Below, in pieces: positions 1 to 8,603 of a stretch of DNA of 64,000 bases (the first letter of the stretch is position 1; the number at the start of each line of letters is the position of its first letter). Made by a program: the position numbers and the translations under genes. Origin of the DNA: Mycobacterium sp. EPa45 (lineage in GTDB: Bacteria; Actinomycetota; Actinomycetes; Mycobacteriales; Mycobacteriaceae). The stretch covers positions 310,001 through 374,000 of the forward strand of contig NZ_CP011773.1 of the NCBI RefSeq assembly GCF_001021385.1, written 5' to 3'. The notes beneath the pieces were generated by a model that did no database searches, was not told where the DNA came from, and was given only the letters and a program-made list of their open reading frames with translations.

Positions 1-366
1 TGGCTCACTGTGTGTTTCGTTGCCGGTCAGGGTCCACGAGTCGTTCTTCTCGGAGTGCAGGATGCCGCGGCCTGCCGACATCCGCTGGGCCAGTCCGGGG
101 TAGATCACGCCGGAGTTGCCGGTGGAGTCCTGGTGGACCAGCGATCCCTGCAGCACCCAGGTGACGATCTCCATATCGCGGTGCGGGTGGGTGTCGAACC
201 CCGTGCCGGGTTTGACGATGTCGTCGTTGTTCACCAGCAGCAGGCCGTGGTGGGTGTTGTCGGGCTCGTAGTGGTGGCCGAACGAAAACGAGTGCTTGGA
301 ATCAAGCCAGTCGATCTTCGTCGCGGCCCGGTCGGCGGCACGTCTGATGTCGACGGTTGCGGCCAT
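1..366 (-). CDS. Pirin family protein, N-terminal part (runs off the window)
   Basis: The minus strand from the ATG at 366 encodes a cupin of the pirin family, cut by the left edge after about 122 residues. The characteristic N-terminal pirin features are visible: a FGHHYEP-like stretch near residue 31, a THPHRDMEIVTWVLQG stretch carrying the metal-binding histidines, and a QRMSAGRGILHSEKN stretch further on. Bacterial pirins are metal-containing cupins, some with quercetinase activity; the substrate here is unknown. The gene is divergent from a MarR-type regulator, and a strong inverted repeat lies between them, so the regulator probably controls it. The family call is safe; the function is not. 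Confidence 0.9.
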   Translation of the reverse strand, partial: MAATVDIRRAADRAATKIDWLDSKHSFSFGHHYEPDNTHHGLLLVNNDDIVKPGTGFDTHPHRDMEIVTWVLQGSLVHQDSTGNSGVIYPGLAQRMSAGRGILHSEKNDSWTLTGNETHSEP

Positions 367-421
367 GTCATCACCCCTTGGGATCCTTGCCAGCCTAGGT
401 GGCCGACTTGCCAGCGACAAC

Positions 422-441
422 ATGTATGACGTGTCATATAT
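422..441. promoter_or_regulatory. Inverted repeat, likely MarR operator between pirin and marR
   Basis: TATGAC and GTCATA face each other across a 2-bp spacer (425-438), and further pairing at 422-423 with 440-441 extends the symmetry. The site lies in the divergent promoter region about 60 bp from the pirin ATG and just upstream of the likely regulator start. Size and symmetry fit MarR-family operators. That the MarR protein next door binds it is inferred. Confidence 0.6.
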
Positions 442-458
442 TCCGCTATGGTGGAGCG

Positions 459-905
459 GTGGCCCAGCGCTGGTTGACCGACGACCAACAGCGAATCTGG
501 CGCAACTACCTGGCGTTGAGCGGTCGGCTGCAGGCCGCGATGAACCGCCGGCTGCAGGCGCGGTGCGGGCTGTCTCTTGCCGATTACGAGGTGCTGGTAG
601 CGCTTTCAGAACGGGGTCCCACTCGAGTGCTCGAACTGGCCGCCGCACTGGGGTGGGAGCAGAGCAGGCTTTCTCATCAGCTGACCCGGATGCGCGGTCG
701 CGGCCTGCTGCTGCGCCACGGCAGCGAGAACGACCGGCGGGGCGCCACCGTCGAGATCACCGCCGCCGGGAGCGACGCGCTGCGCACGGCGGCACCCGAC
801 CACGTCGCGCTGGTGCGTTCGGTGTTGTTCGACGGGGTGACGGCGACGCAGTTGCGCGACTTCGACGCGGTGATCACCATGGCGTTGAACCGGCTGGCTG
901 AATAA
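459..905 (+). CDS. MarR family transcriptional regulator
   Basis: A 148-residue winged-helix regulator. The central LADYEVLVALSERG and LGWEQSRLSHQLTRM segments match the MarR recognition helix region, followed by the wing (LRHGSENDRRGATVEIT) and the C-terminal dimerisation helix. I chose GTG 459, giving VAQRWLTDDQQ as the N-terminus, because the two upstream ATGs (399, 426) lie before or inside the inverted repeat at 422-441 and would add unrelated residues. It is divergent from the pirin gene and probably regulates it and itself. The ligand is unknown. Confidence 0.85.
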   Translation: MAQRWLTDDQQRIWRNYLALSGRLQAAMNRRLQARCGLSLADYEVLVALSERGPTRVLELAAALGWEQSRLSHQLTRMRGRGLLLRHGSENDRRGATVEITAAGSDALRTAAPDHVALVRSVLFDGVTATQLRDFDAVITMALNRLAE

Positions 906-907
906 CG

Positions 908-945
908 CAATCCGCCGCCACAGCACGGGCCGTGGCGGCGGATTG
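908..945. terminator. Strong hairpin after the MarR gene
   Basis: Two perfect 14-bp GC-rich arms (908-921 and 932-945) flank a 10-nt loop just behind the MarR stop codon and before the convergent hemophore gene. No clear T run follows, so it may act as a bidirectional or I-shaped mycobacterial terminator. Confidence 0.6.
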
Positions 946-1031
946 TTGGTGTATTGCGTCGATTCAGAACTGAGAGCGAACTTTTCGAAAGATCTTCACT
1001 CTGAGTTCTATCTCGACATCAACCAGCTGGA

Positions 1032-1430
1032 TCAGCCGGCCATGAACGCCTCATAGGCCGACGCCAGATTCGGCGGGAGCACGGTGACGCTGCATGCGCG
1101 CTGGGTGTCACCGATCGGTGCCAGGATTCCACGCAGTTCGTAGTACTCACCGGGGTTGGCGGTGAAGTAGCCCCGCACATTGGATTCGGCCTGCGGACGC
1201 GGCTGGCCGTAGGCCGCCGTCAAGACCTGCTTGGCGCCGGGATGGCCGTCCAGGTACTGGTTGGCCGAACCGGTCACCGAGCTGACGGTGTTGGCAACTC
1301 CGGCGCTGCTGCAATCCGGGGCTGCCGAGGCCATCGGCGCGGCCAGTGTGGCCACCGCCATGCCTCCCATGAGCACGCCGGCACCCACGGCCGCGACCCC
1401 CTTACTCGACGCGATACCGCTGAACTTCAT
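1032..1430 (-). CDS. Secreted hemophore-related protein (Rv0203/Rv1174c family)
   Basis: A 132-residue exported protein. The start is ATG 1430, preceded by AGAAG at about 8 nt. A signal peptide ends near residue 38 (ASAAP). The mature part has a Cys near its start (PDCSS), a second Cys near the end (QRACS) and the motif YLDGHP. In the M. tuberculosis hemophore Rv0203 a Tyr and a His four residues apart bind heme; the Y-L-D-G-H here has the same spacing. Two further family members lie at 32391 and 33050, next to mmpL11. This copy stands alone between MarR and a ferritin-like gene. Heme binding is inferred from family, not shown. Confidence 0.75.
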   Translation of the reverse strand: MKFSGIASSKGVAAVGAGVLMGGMAVATLAAPMASAAPDCSSAGVANTVSSVTGSANQYLDGHPGAKQVLTAAYGQPRPQAESNVRGYFTANPGEYYELRGILAPIGDTQRACSVTVLPPNLASAYEAFMAG

Positions 1431-1915
1431 GATCACTTCTCTTTCCGAGTCTTGGTGATGATTCCCCCGTCCTGAAACCCAAAGTACCCATGAGGTTTGC
1501 CGGCAAACCCGGATGCCGCACGCAAGGTTGGACGAAAAACGAAGTGTTACAGCACAATCCGGTGAGATGGCTCTCAATCGGGCCGCTATGACCCCGTCGG
1601 CGCCAAGGGCGTCCTGAGAACCCTTAAACACCACGGCGGTCTCTTAACTGATCGTGATAATCGGTGTTATGGAACTGTGACGCCCGCAAATCAGTGCTGT
1701 GCCCTGGCGAATCATGAAGGCAATTGACGGGTTTGGAAATTGTCGGCGGTTTTCAGCATTTACCTGGTCGAGGCGTCGCGCACTGTGAGATGGATTGCAG
1801 AACGACTCTCGGCACGAAAGAAAACGCATACCGATCGCCGGGATCGGGTAGATGGCACTACGAGGTGCTAACCCCGCGCCGACCCGAAATCCGTCAACGC
1901 ACGAGGGGAAAACCC
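1431..1915. other. 485-bp intergenic region with a perfect palindrome
   Basis: This stretch separates the divergent hemophore-like and ferritin-like genes and holds no convincing gene. The one clear element is a perfect 16-bp palindrome, GGTTTGCCGGCAAACC at 1494-1509, about 64 bp upstream of the hemophore start. It does not resemble the IdeR iron box. No confident sigma-factor promoter could be assigned. Confidence 0.6.
1494..1509. promoter_or_regulatory. Perfect 16-bp palindrome upstream of the hemophore gene
   Basis: GGTTTGCC followed directly by GGCAAACC. Its position 64 bp before the start codon suits a dimeric regulator site. The binding protein is unknown. Confidence 0.45.
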
Positions 1916-2878
1916 ATGACTACACCCGACACCACTACTCTGCTCGCGCAGCTGCGAGCGCTTCTCGACCTGACCAATACCGAGGTCCAGATCGCCGAGA
2001 CCCGCGTGGCGCAGGCTCGCACCGACGCGGTGCGTACCGAGCTCACCCAGAACGCCGCCAACGGTCGCCAGCGCGCCGTGGCCATCGAGAATGCAATCCG
2101 CGACCTCGGGGGTTTCCCGGACGTCATCGGCCCGTTCTTCGGCCGTGCCGCCGCTGCCGTCAAGGCTCTCACCGAGCAGGCGCAGCCGTTCGACGAGGCA
2201 CTGCTGGGGGACCTGGCTCTCGAGGGCCAGCTGCTCGACCGTGCCCGTTACGTCAAGGCGCTGGCCGTTTCCGCGCGTCAGCCGGAGATCGAGAGCTTGG
2301 CCAACCGCCTGATCACGGCGCACTCGGCGACCGTCGACTGGCTGACCACTGTGCTGGCCGAGGACGCGCTCGGCGGCCCGGCCGCTCTGCGGCGCACGCC
2401 GCTGCAGATCCTCACCGGTCTGACCGTTCGCGTGGCCAATTGGCCGGTGATCTCCTCGGTCCGCGGCATCGACCGCGCGCTGGAGGCCCTGCGTAACACC
2501 CGGCCTGCGGTGGATCAGCTGGTCAACCGCGGTGCCCATGCCGGTGAGGTGGCCGTCAAGGCCGCTGCCGGCGCGCGGGACGCGGCCCTGGAGACCGCTG
2601 AGAAGGTGGCCCGTCGCGAGGGCGCGGACGGCGCCGCCGACGCGATCCACTCGCTGCGTAGCTCCACCGGCATCCTGACGTCGGAGGAACTGCCCATCGC
2701 CGGTTATGACGAGCTGAATCTCAACGAGGCCGTTGCCGCGGTGAAGGAACTCGACGATCCGGCCGACATCCGGTCGATCATCGCCTACGAAGAGGCCAAC
2801 AAGAATCGCCAGCGGCTGGTGTCCGCCGCCCAGACCCGGGTGGCCGCCATCGCGCAGGAGATCGTCGGTATCGACTGA
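1916..2878 (+). CDS. Ferritin-like domain-containing protein
   Basis: A 320-residue, almost wholly helical protein starting at ATG 1916, which follows an AGGGG-type ribosome site (GAGGGGAAAACCC). The N-terminal 160 residues have heptad-like helices and resemble ferritin-like domain proteins found in many mycobacteria; the C-terminal half has long Ala/Glu-rich helices (VAVKAAAGARDAALETAEKV). No signal peptide or membrane helix is seen. Classical di-iron EXXH motifs are not obvious, so metal binding is uncertain. It is followed one base later by lactate dehydrogenase, so the two may be co-transcribed. Function unknown. Confidence 0.55.
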   Translation: MTTPDTTTLLAQLRALLDLTNTEVQIAETRVAQARTDAVRTELTQNAANGRQRAVAIENAIRDLGGFPDVIGPFFGRAAAAVKALTEQAQPFDEALLGDLALEGQLLDRARYVKALAVSARQPEIESLANRLITAHSATVDWLTTVLAEDALGGPAALRRTPLQILTGLTVRVANWPVISSVRGIDRALEALRNTRPAVDQLVNRGAHAGEVAVKAAAGARDAALETAEKVARREGADGAADAIHSLRSSTGILTSEELPIAGYDELNLNEAVAAVKELDDPADIRSIIAYEEANKNRQRLVSAAQTRVAAIAQEIVGID

Positions 2879-2879
2879 T

Positions 2880-3869
2880 GTGACGGAGCCGCGCGCCGTA
2901 CCCGATGATGGTGAGGTGTCCGAACACCGGAACCGCAAAGTGGCCATCATCGGGGCCGGTAGCGTCGGCACCGCTATCGCCTACGCCTGCCTGATCCGCG
3001 GATCGGCAGGCGTTTTGGCGCTCTACGACAGCAACCTGAAGAAGGTGCGGGCCGAGGTGCTCGACCTCAACCACGGCAGTCAGTTCGTGCCGCACTGCAC
3101 AGTGATCGGTTCCGACCAGATCGATGTCACCGCCGGTTCGGCGGTCGTCGTGGTCACCGCCGGCGCCAAACAACATCCCGGGCAGAGCCGGCTGGAGTTG
3201 GCCGCTACGAATGTGGCCATGGCGCAGGAACTCACGCCGCAACTCCTGGAACTGTCCCCGCACGCGGTGATCGTGTTCGTCACCAACCCCGTCGACGTCG
3301 TCACCTACGCCGCCGCCCAGTCCGTCGACGCACCGTCCGGGCACATCTTCGGATCGGGAACGGTATTGGACAGCAGCCGGTTTCGTTATCTGATCGCCCA
3401 GCGCGCGGAGCTTGCCGTCGGCAATGTGCACGGCTTGATCGTCGGAGAGCACGGCGACTCCGAAATGTCGCTGTGGTCGAGTGTCTCGGTCGGCGGTGTG
3501 CCGGCCGGGCACTTCCGCCGTGACGGTTCGGCCGTCTTCGACGAGGCCACTCAGGCGGCCATCTCGGCCGCGGTGGTCAACGCCGCCTACGAAATCATCG
3601 AGGGCAAGGGTGCAACGAATCTCGCGATCGGCCTGTCCACGGCGCGGATCGTCGAAGCGGTGCTCGGTGACCAGCATCGGGTGCTGCCGATCTCGACAGT
3701 CCAACAGGGCGCATACGAAATCACCGATGTGGCACTGTCATTGCCGACCGTCGTGTCTGCCGCCGGCGCAGGCGAGGTGCTGCAGGTTCCGCTCGCGGTG
3801 CCCGAACTCCTCGGCTTGCAGGCGTCGGCATCAACGCTGCGCCAAGCCCAGCGGTCACTCGGGCTGTAG
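2880..3869 (+). CDS. ldh: L-lactate dehydrogenase
   Basis: A 329-residue NAD-dependent dehydrogenase of the lactate/malate family. The Rossmann motif GAGSVG is at residues 25-30; the coenzyme-specific acid follows in LYDSN; the substrate loop GAKQHPGQSRLEL, the NPVDV segment, GSGTVLDSSRFR and the catalytic GEHGDSE are all present. The GTVLDSxRFR and GEHGDSE forms favour lactate over malate dehydrogenase. It would interconvert pyruvate and L-lactate in the cytoplasm. The start is GTG 2880, right behind the ferritin-like gene; an internal GTG twelve codons on is the alternative. Motifs are complete and no defect is visible. Confidence 0.88.
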   Translation: MTEPRAVPDDGEVSEHRNRKVAIIGAGSVGTAIAYACLIRGSAGVLALYDSNLKKVRAEVLDLNHGSQFVPHCTVIGSDQIDVTAGSAVVVVTAGAKQHPGQSRLELAATNVAMAQELTPQLLELSPHAVIVFVTNPVDVVTYAAAQSVDAPSGHIFGSGTVLDSSRFRYLIAQRAELAVGNVHGLIVGEHGDSEMSLWSSVSVGGVPAGHFRRDGSAVFDEATQAAISAAVVNAAYEIIEGKGATNLAIGLSTARIVEAVLGDQHRVLPISTVQQGAYEITDVALSLPTVVSAAGAGEVLQVPLAVPELLGLQASASTLRQAQRSLGL

Positions 3870-3885
3870 CGGCTACGGTGAAGTC

Positions 3886-4308
3886 ATGACAGCCAACTTC
3901 AACGAGATGAACCAGAAGGTCATCGACGAGTTCCGGGCCAACGGAGGCAAGGCCGGCGGCATGTTCGAAGGCAAGCCGCTGGTACTGGTGCACCACTTCG
4001 GAGCAAAGTCGGGAACCGAACGGATCACGCCGCTGGTGCCGTACCTGGAGGACGGCCGGATCTTCATCTTCGCCAGCAAGGCCGGCGCGGATACCAACCC
4101 GGATTGGTTCCACAACCTTCTCGCCCACCCCGAGACGACCGTCGAGTTGGGAACCGAGACCATGCCCGTCACCGCGCGGGTGCTGGACGGAGCCGAACGC
4201 GACGAGATCTACGCCAAGCAGGTCGCCGCGCAACCCCAGTTCGGGGACTACCAGAAGAGCACGTCGCGGATCATCCCGGTGGTCGAGCTGCAGCGGTCTT
4301 CGGGCTAA
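3886..4308 (+). CDS. Nitroreductase/quinone reductase family protein (F420-type, Ddn-like)
   Basis: A 140-residue protein of the deazaflavin-dependent nitroreductase family (F420H2_quin_red). The FEGKPLVLVHHFGAKSG segment, the core GRIFIFASKAGADTNPDWFHNL and the downstream LLAHPETTVELG stretch are hallmarks of the Ddn/FDOR-A group, which use F420H2 to reduce quinones or nitro compounds. ATG 3886 gives an N-terminus of usual length. Its 3' end overlaps the convergent sigG by 4 bp. The exact substrate cannot be told. Confidence 0.85.
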   Translation: MTANFNEMNQKVIDEFRANGGKAGGMFEGKPLVLVHHFGAKSGTERITPLVPYLEDGRIFIFASKAGADTNPDWFHNLLAHPETTVELGTETMPVTARVLDGAERDEIYAKQVAAQPQFGDYQKSTSRIIPVVELQRSSG

Positions 4309-5327
4309 AGCACCTCGGGCAGGCCGAATTTCGCGAACACGCTGGTGTCCAGGAATGCCACCACGTGCGAGATTCCGTCGGCGCGCAGGTCCAGGACGTG
4401 CAGCTGGAACGGCACATGCCGGCCGCCGGTTTCAGGCAGGCGCATGTACATCGCCGCGGCCGGCTGGCCGTTGGCGGTCAGCGGCAGTAGCCGCATATCG
4501 CCGGCGTGATTGGCCGGGCAGTTCTGGTGGATCAGTGCACCTATGTTCGGGCCGCCCTGATACCAGCCGTCGAACGGCGGCATCTCCCAAATCGCCTCGG
4601 CGGTGAACATTTCCACCAGCCGATCGATGTCGTAGTCCTCGAACGCCGAGATGTAGCGGGCAAGCAGTTCGCGCGCCTCATCCGAATCCGGCGGCGTGAG
4701 TTCGTCGTCCTGGCTTGGGCCGACGGCCTCGAGCTGGGCGCGGGCCCGCTGCAACAGGCTGTTGACGGCGGCGACGGAGGTGTCGATGGCCTCGGCCACC
4801 TCGGCAGCCCGCCATTGCAGCACATCCCGCAGAAGTAGTACCGCGCGCTGCCGGGGCGATAGATGTTGAAGTGCGGCAACGAAAGCCAGCCGGACCGACT
4901 CCCGTGACCCGACGATCACCGACGGATCGGATGCGTCGTCGGGCAACGGCTCCAGCCAGGGCACCTCGCCGCGTTCGACGAGTTCGTCGTTCGGGTGCGA
5001 GCTCGGTGCACCCAGTCCCGTCGGCAGTGGCCGGCGCTGCCTACCCTCCAGCGCGGTCAGCGAGGTATTGGTGGCGATGCGGTGCAGCCAGGTGCGCACG
5101 GACGACTTGCCCTCGAAGCGGTCATAGGACTTCCACGCCCGCAGGAAGGTTTCCTGAACCAGGTCTTCGGCGTCGTGTAGCGAGCCGGTCATCCGGTAGC
5201 AGTGTGCCAACAATTCGCGCCGGTACGGCTCGGCCTGCGCCAGGAAATCGCCCCGGCTGGGGTCGAGCCCGTCGTCAAGCCGCCTCGGGCTCCGCCCGTC
5301 ATCCAACGTATGTGCGAGCACGCTCAC
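4305..5327 (-). CDS. sigG: RNA polymerase sigma factor SigG (ECF type with SnoaL-like C-terminus)
   Basis: A sigma-70 family factor of about 340 residues. Region 2 is clear (LLAHCYRMTGSLHDAEDLV, then LRAWKSYDRFEGKSSVRTWL), region 4 follows (LSPRQRAVLLLRDVLQWRAAEVAEAI), and the last 130 residues form a SnoaL-like NTF2-fold extension (YISAFEDYDIDRLVEMFT, MPPFDGWYQG). This layout and the divergent monoacylglycerol lipase match Rv0182c/Rv0183 of M. tuberculosis. The GTG at 5327 was chosen because a DNA-damage promoter lies just upstream and would start the mRNA at that codon; longer readings from GTG or TTG up to 5357 run into the promoter. Confidence 0.88.
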   Translation of the reverse strand: MSVLAHTLDDGRSPRRLDDGLDPSRGDFLAQAEPYRRELLAHCYRMTGSLHDAEDLVQETFLRAWKSYDRFEGKSSVRTWLHRIATNTSLTALEGRQRRPLPTGLGAPSSHPNDELVERGEVPWLEPLPDDASDPSVIVGSRESVRLAFVAALQHLSPRQRAVLLLRDVLQWRAAEVAEAIDTSVAAVNSLLQRARAQLEAVGPSQDDELTPPDSDEARELLARYISAFEDYDIDRLVEMFTAEAIWEMPPFDGWYQGGPNIGALIHQNCPANHAGDMRLLPLTANGQPAAAMYMRLPETGGRHVPFQLHVLDLRADGISHVVAFLDTSVFAKFGLPEVL

Positions 5328-5334
5328 AGTGCCG

Positions 5335-5357
5335 AGCTTACGCACGAGCACCGACAA
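5335..5357 (-). promoter_or_regulatory. RecA-NDp type (PafBC) DNA-damage promoter of sigG
   Basis: On the minus strand TTGTCGGTG is followed after exactly 8 bp by TAAGCT. This fits the mycobacterial LexA-independent damage promoter TTGTCRGTG-N8-TANNNT, which in known mycobacteria is activated by PafBC. The GTG at 5327 lies 7 nt beyond the -10 element, so the transcript would be leaderless. Confidence 0.8.
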
Positions 5358-5380
5358 CCTGCGATGCCTAGCCCGGTTAG

Positions 5381-6229
<849 letters not shown>

Positions 6230-6230
6230 G

Positions 6231-7271
6231 ATGGCAGTGAGATGGCAACGTCGCCTCGCCGTGGCGGCGCTGGCGCTGGCGCTCGTCGCGGGCTGCTCGC
6301 CCCATGAATCGCCGAACACCTGGGTCGAAGACGAGGTGACATTCGACGCCGACGGGCTGACCGTGCACGGCACCTACCGTCACCAGCACGGTGACCAGCA
6401 GGGGCCAGCGGCACTGCTGATCTCGGAGAGCGGGCGCACCGACCGCAACGGCGACAACAACGTCGCCGGGCCGATCGGCAACATGCGTCAGCTCGCCGAG
6501 TACCTGTCCGACCATGGGGTGGCCTCGCTGCGCTACGACAAGGTCGGCACGGGGAAGACCGGGCTCGGTCCCTACGCCCGCCACCCGGCCGACGTGGGCA
6601 GCGCCGTCTACACCGCCGGGGCGAAGGCCGCCGTGCGTTTCCTGGCCGGCGAAGCAGGCACCGACAAGAACCGCATTTCGGTGTACGCGCTCGGCGAGGG
6701 CACCGTCCACGCGATGTCGCTGGCCGACGACACCTCCGCCGGCGCGCCCAAGATCCATTCCCTCGGTCTGCTGCAGCCGCTGGCGGGCCGTTACCTCGAC
6801 CTCATCACAAACCGGGTGAGGAACGACGTGGCAGCCGCGGTCAAGGGCGGCCAGAAAACGCAGGCGCAGGCCGACCAGACGATCGCGGAGTGGAACGCCG
6901 CCGTCGCACAGGCGCGCACCACCACGACGGTGCCCGCCAAGCTGCCCGACGGGCTGAGTGCGATCCTCAACCCTGGCAACGTCAAGGCCGTCGTCGAGTC
7001 CGACGCCATCGACCCGCTGAAACTGGCGGCCGCCATTCCCGCCGGAACACCGGTGCTGGTGACGTGTTCGGACTCCGACGGCCAGGCCAACTGCGCTGAC
7101 ATCAAGCCACTGGTGGACGCGTTGGACCGCACGTCGTTATCGCTGGTCACGCTCAAGGGTGTCAATCACGTGCTGCGCGACGACCCGACCGACAACGTCG
7201 GCAACTACTCGAAGCCGGCGCCGCTGTCCCCGCAGCTGACCGCGGCGCTGAACGGGTTCGTCAACAGCTGA
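6231..7271 (+). CDS. Lipoprotein of the alpha/beta hydrolase fold lacking the nucleophile serine
   Basis: A 346-residue exported lipoprotein: a signal peptide ends in the lipobox LVAGC, with Cys22 as the lipidation site. The fold is that of peptidases/esterases with LAEYLSDHGVASLRYDKVGTGKTG at residues 88-111. At the nucleophile elbow, however, the sequence is YALGEGT (152-158): glycine 155 stands where the GxSxG serine belongs. The late acid region (VTCSDSDG) and a histidine (GVNHVLRDD) remain. Either the enzyme is catalytically dead and binds a ligand, or it uses another residue. It follows the monoacylglycerol lipase by one base. Confidence 0.75.
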   Translation: MAVRWQRRLAVAALALALVAGCSPHESPNTWVEDEVTFDADGLTVHGTYRHQHGDQQGPAALLISESGRTDRNGDNNVAGPIGNMRQLAEYLSDHGVASLRYDKVGTGKTGLGPYARHPADVGSAVYTAGAKAAVRFLAGEAGTDKNRISVYALGEGTVHAMSLADDTSAGAPKIHSLGLLQPLAGRYLDLITNRVRNDVAAAVKGGQKTQAQADQTIAEWNAAVAQARTTTTVPAKLPDGLSAILNPGNVKAVVESDAIDPLKLAAAIPAGTPVLVTCSDSDGQANCADIKPLVDALDRTSLSLVTLKGVNHVLRDDPTDNVGNYSKPAPLSPQLTAALNGFVNS

Positions 7272-7319
7272 CACCGTGCCGGCACACCGATGTCGTGCGG
7301 CTCGGCTAGGTTGCCAGAC

Positions 7320-8069
7320 GTGACCGACGACAAGATGCTGGCGCGGATCGCCGCGCTGCTGCGCCAAGCCGAGGGCACCGACAACGCTCACGAGGCCGAG
7401 GCATTCATGGCCGCCGCCCAGCGGCTGGCCACGGCCACCTCGATCGATCTGGCCGTCGCACGGGCGCATTCGGCCACCCGCACCGCCGCGCAGGCGCCGA
7501 CCCAGCGCACGATCACCATCGGTGAGGCCGGCGCTCGCGGGCTGCGCACCTACGTGCAGCTGTTCGCCGGCATCGCCGCGGCCAACGACGTGCAGTGCGA
7601 CGTGGCCTCGAACTCGGCTTTCGTCTACGCCTACGGGTTCGCCGAAGACATCGATGCCAGCCACGCCCTCTACGCGAGCCTGGTGGTGCAGATGGTGCGC
7701 TCGTGTGACGCCTACCTCGCCACCGGTGCGCACAAGCCGACGCCGACGATCACCGCGCGGCTGAATTTCCAGCTGGCCTTCGGTGCCCGCGTCGCCCAAC
7801 GTCTGGCGCAGGCGCGGGAAGAGGCCCGCCACGAGGCCACCAGGGATCGCAAGACTGCGCCCGGAACGGCAATCGCCCTGCGTAACAAGGAACTCGAACT
7901 GCGCGAACACTACCGGCAGACGTCGAAGGCGCGCGGCACCTGGCAGGCCAGTCGCGCTTCCGCGGGCTATTCGTCGGCCGCCCGGCGGGCCGGGGACCGA
8001 GCCGGCAAGCAAGCCCGGCTGGGTTCCAGCCCGGAGTTGCCGGGGGCGCGGACCCGGCTGCCGCGGTGA
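7320..8069 (+). CDS. DUF2786 domain protein (Rv0184-type)
   Basis: A 249-residue cytoplasmic protein, the same length as Rv0184. The N-terminal DUF2786 segment is MLARIAALLRQAEGT...EAEAFMAAAQRLAT. A central domain follows, then a basic C-terminal tail rich in Arg and Ala. I chose GTG 7320 (VTDDKMLAR) over the ATG at 7290, since this matches the Rv0184 N-terminus. It overlaps the next gene by 4 bp (GTGA), so the two are translationally coupled, as Rv0184 and Rv0185 are. Function unknown. Confidence 0.82.
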   Translation: MTDDKMLARIAALLRQAEGTDNAHEAEAFMAAAQRLATATSIDLAVARAHSATRTAAQAPTQRTITIGEAGARGLRTYVQLFAGIAAANDVQCDVASNSAFVYAYGFAEDIDASHALYASLVVQMVRSCDAYLATGAHKPTPTITARLNFQLAFGARVAQRLAQAREEARHEATRDRKTAPGTAIALRNKELELREHYRQTSKARGTWQASRASAGYSSAARRAGDRAGKQARLGSSPELPGARTRLPR

Positions 8070-8563
8070 CGGCGCGCGACGGCCAACGTTCCCGCGTCTA
8101 CGCGGCCGAGGAGTTCGTCCGGATGCTCTTCGACCGTGCTGCCCAACACAGTTCACGCACCATCGAATTCTTCGGTACACAGCTCACGTTGCCGCCGGAG
8201 GGCCGGTTCGCGTCGATACCGTCGGTGCAGCGCTACGTAGACGACGTGCTCGCATTGCCCGCGGTGACCGCCCGATGGCCTGCGCCGGGACCGCTGAGCG
8301 TGCGAGCCCGCCGGGCCGCGACCGCCGCGCATTACGAAAATGTCCGCGGCACTGGGGTTATCGCTGTCCCCGACCGGCCGTCCGCGGACTGGGCCATGCG
8401 TGAGCTGGTCCTGCTCCACGAGATCGCCCACCACCTGACGCCCGAGGGACCCGCCCATGGCCCCGACTTCGTCGCGACGTTGTGCGAGCTGGCCGTCGTG
8501 GTGATGGGCCCGGAGGTCGGCCATGTGCTGCGGGTGGTCTACACCAAGGAAGGCGTGCGATAA
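8066..8563 (+). CDS. TIGR04338-type metallohydrolase (Rv0185-type)
   Basis: A 165-residue protein with one zinc-binding signature, HEIAHH, near residue 117, inside LVLLHEIAHHLTPEGPAHGPDF; the downstream His of AHGPDF could be the third ligand. The N-terminus (RVYAAEEFVRMLFDRA) is typical of this actinobacterial family. GTG 8066 overlaps the stop of the DUF2786 gene. It is a predicted small zinc-dependent hydrolase or protease; the substrate is not known. The coupling suggests it works with the DUF2786 protein. Confidence 0.82.
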   Translation: MTARDGQRSRVYAAEEFVRMLFDRAAQHSSRTIEFFGTQLTLPPEGRFASIPSVQRYVDDVLALPAVTARWPAPGPLSVRARRAATAAHYENVRGTGVIAVPDRPSADWAMRELVLLHEIAHHLTPEGPAHGPDFVATLCELAVVVMGPEVGHVLRVVYTKEGVR

Positions 8564-8603
8564 CTCACTCGAAGTTCGCACCGCGGCGGAGGATACTCGA
8601 GCG

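Noticed and set aside
1724..1915. 64 extra N-terminal codons for the ferritin-like protein
   Set aside because: The upstream part has no helical pattern like the rest, and ATG 1916 has a good ribosome site.
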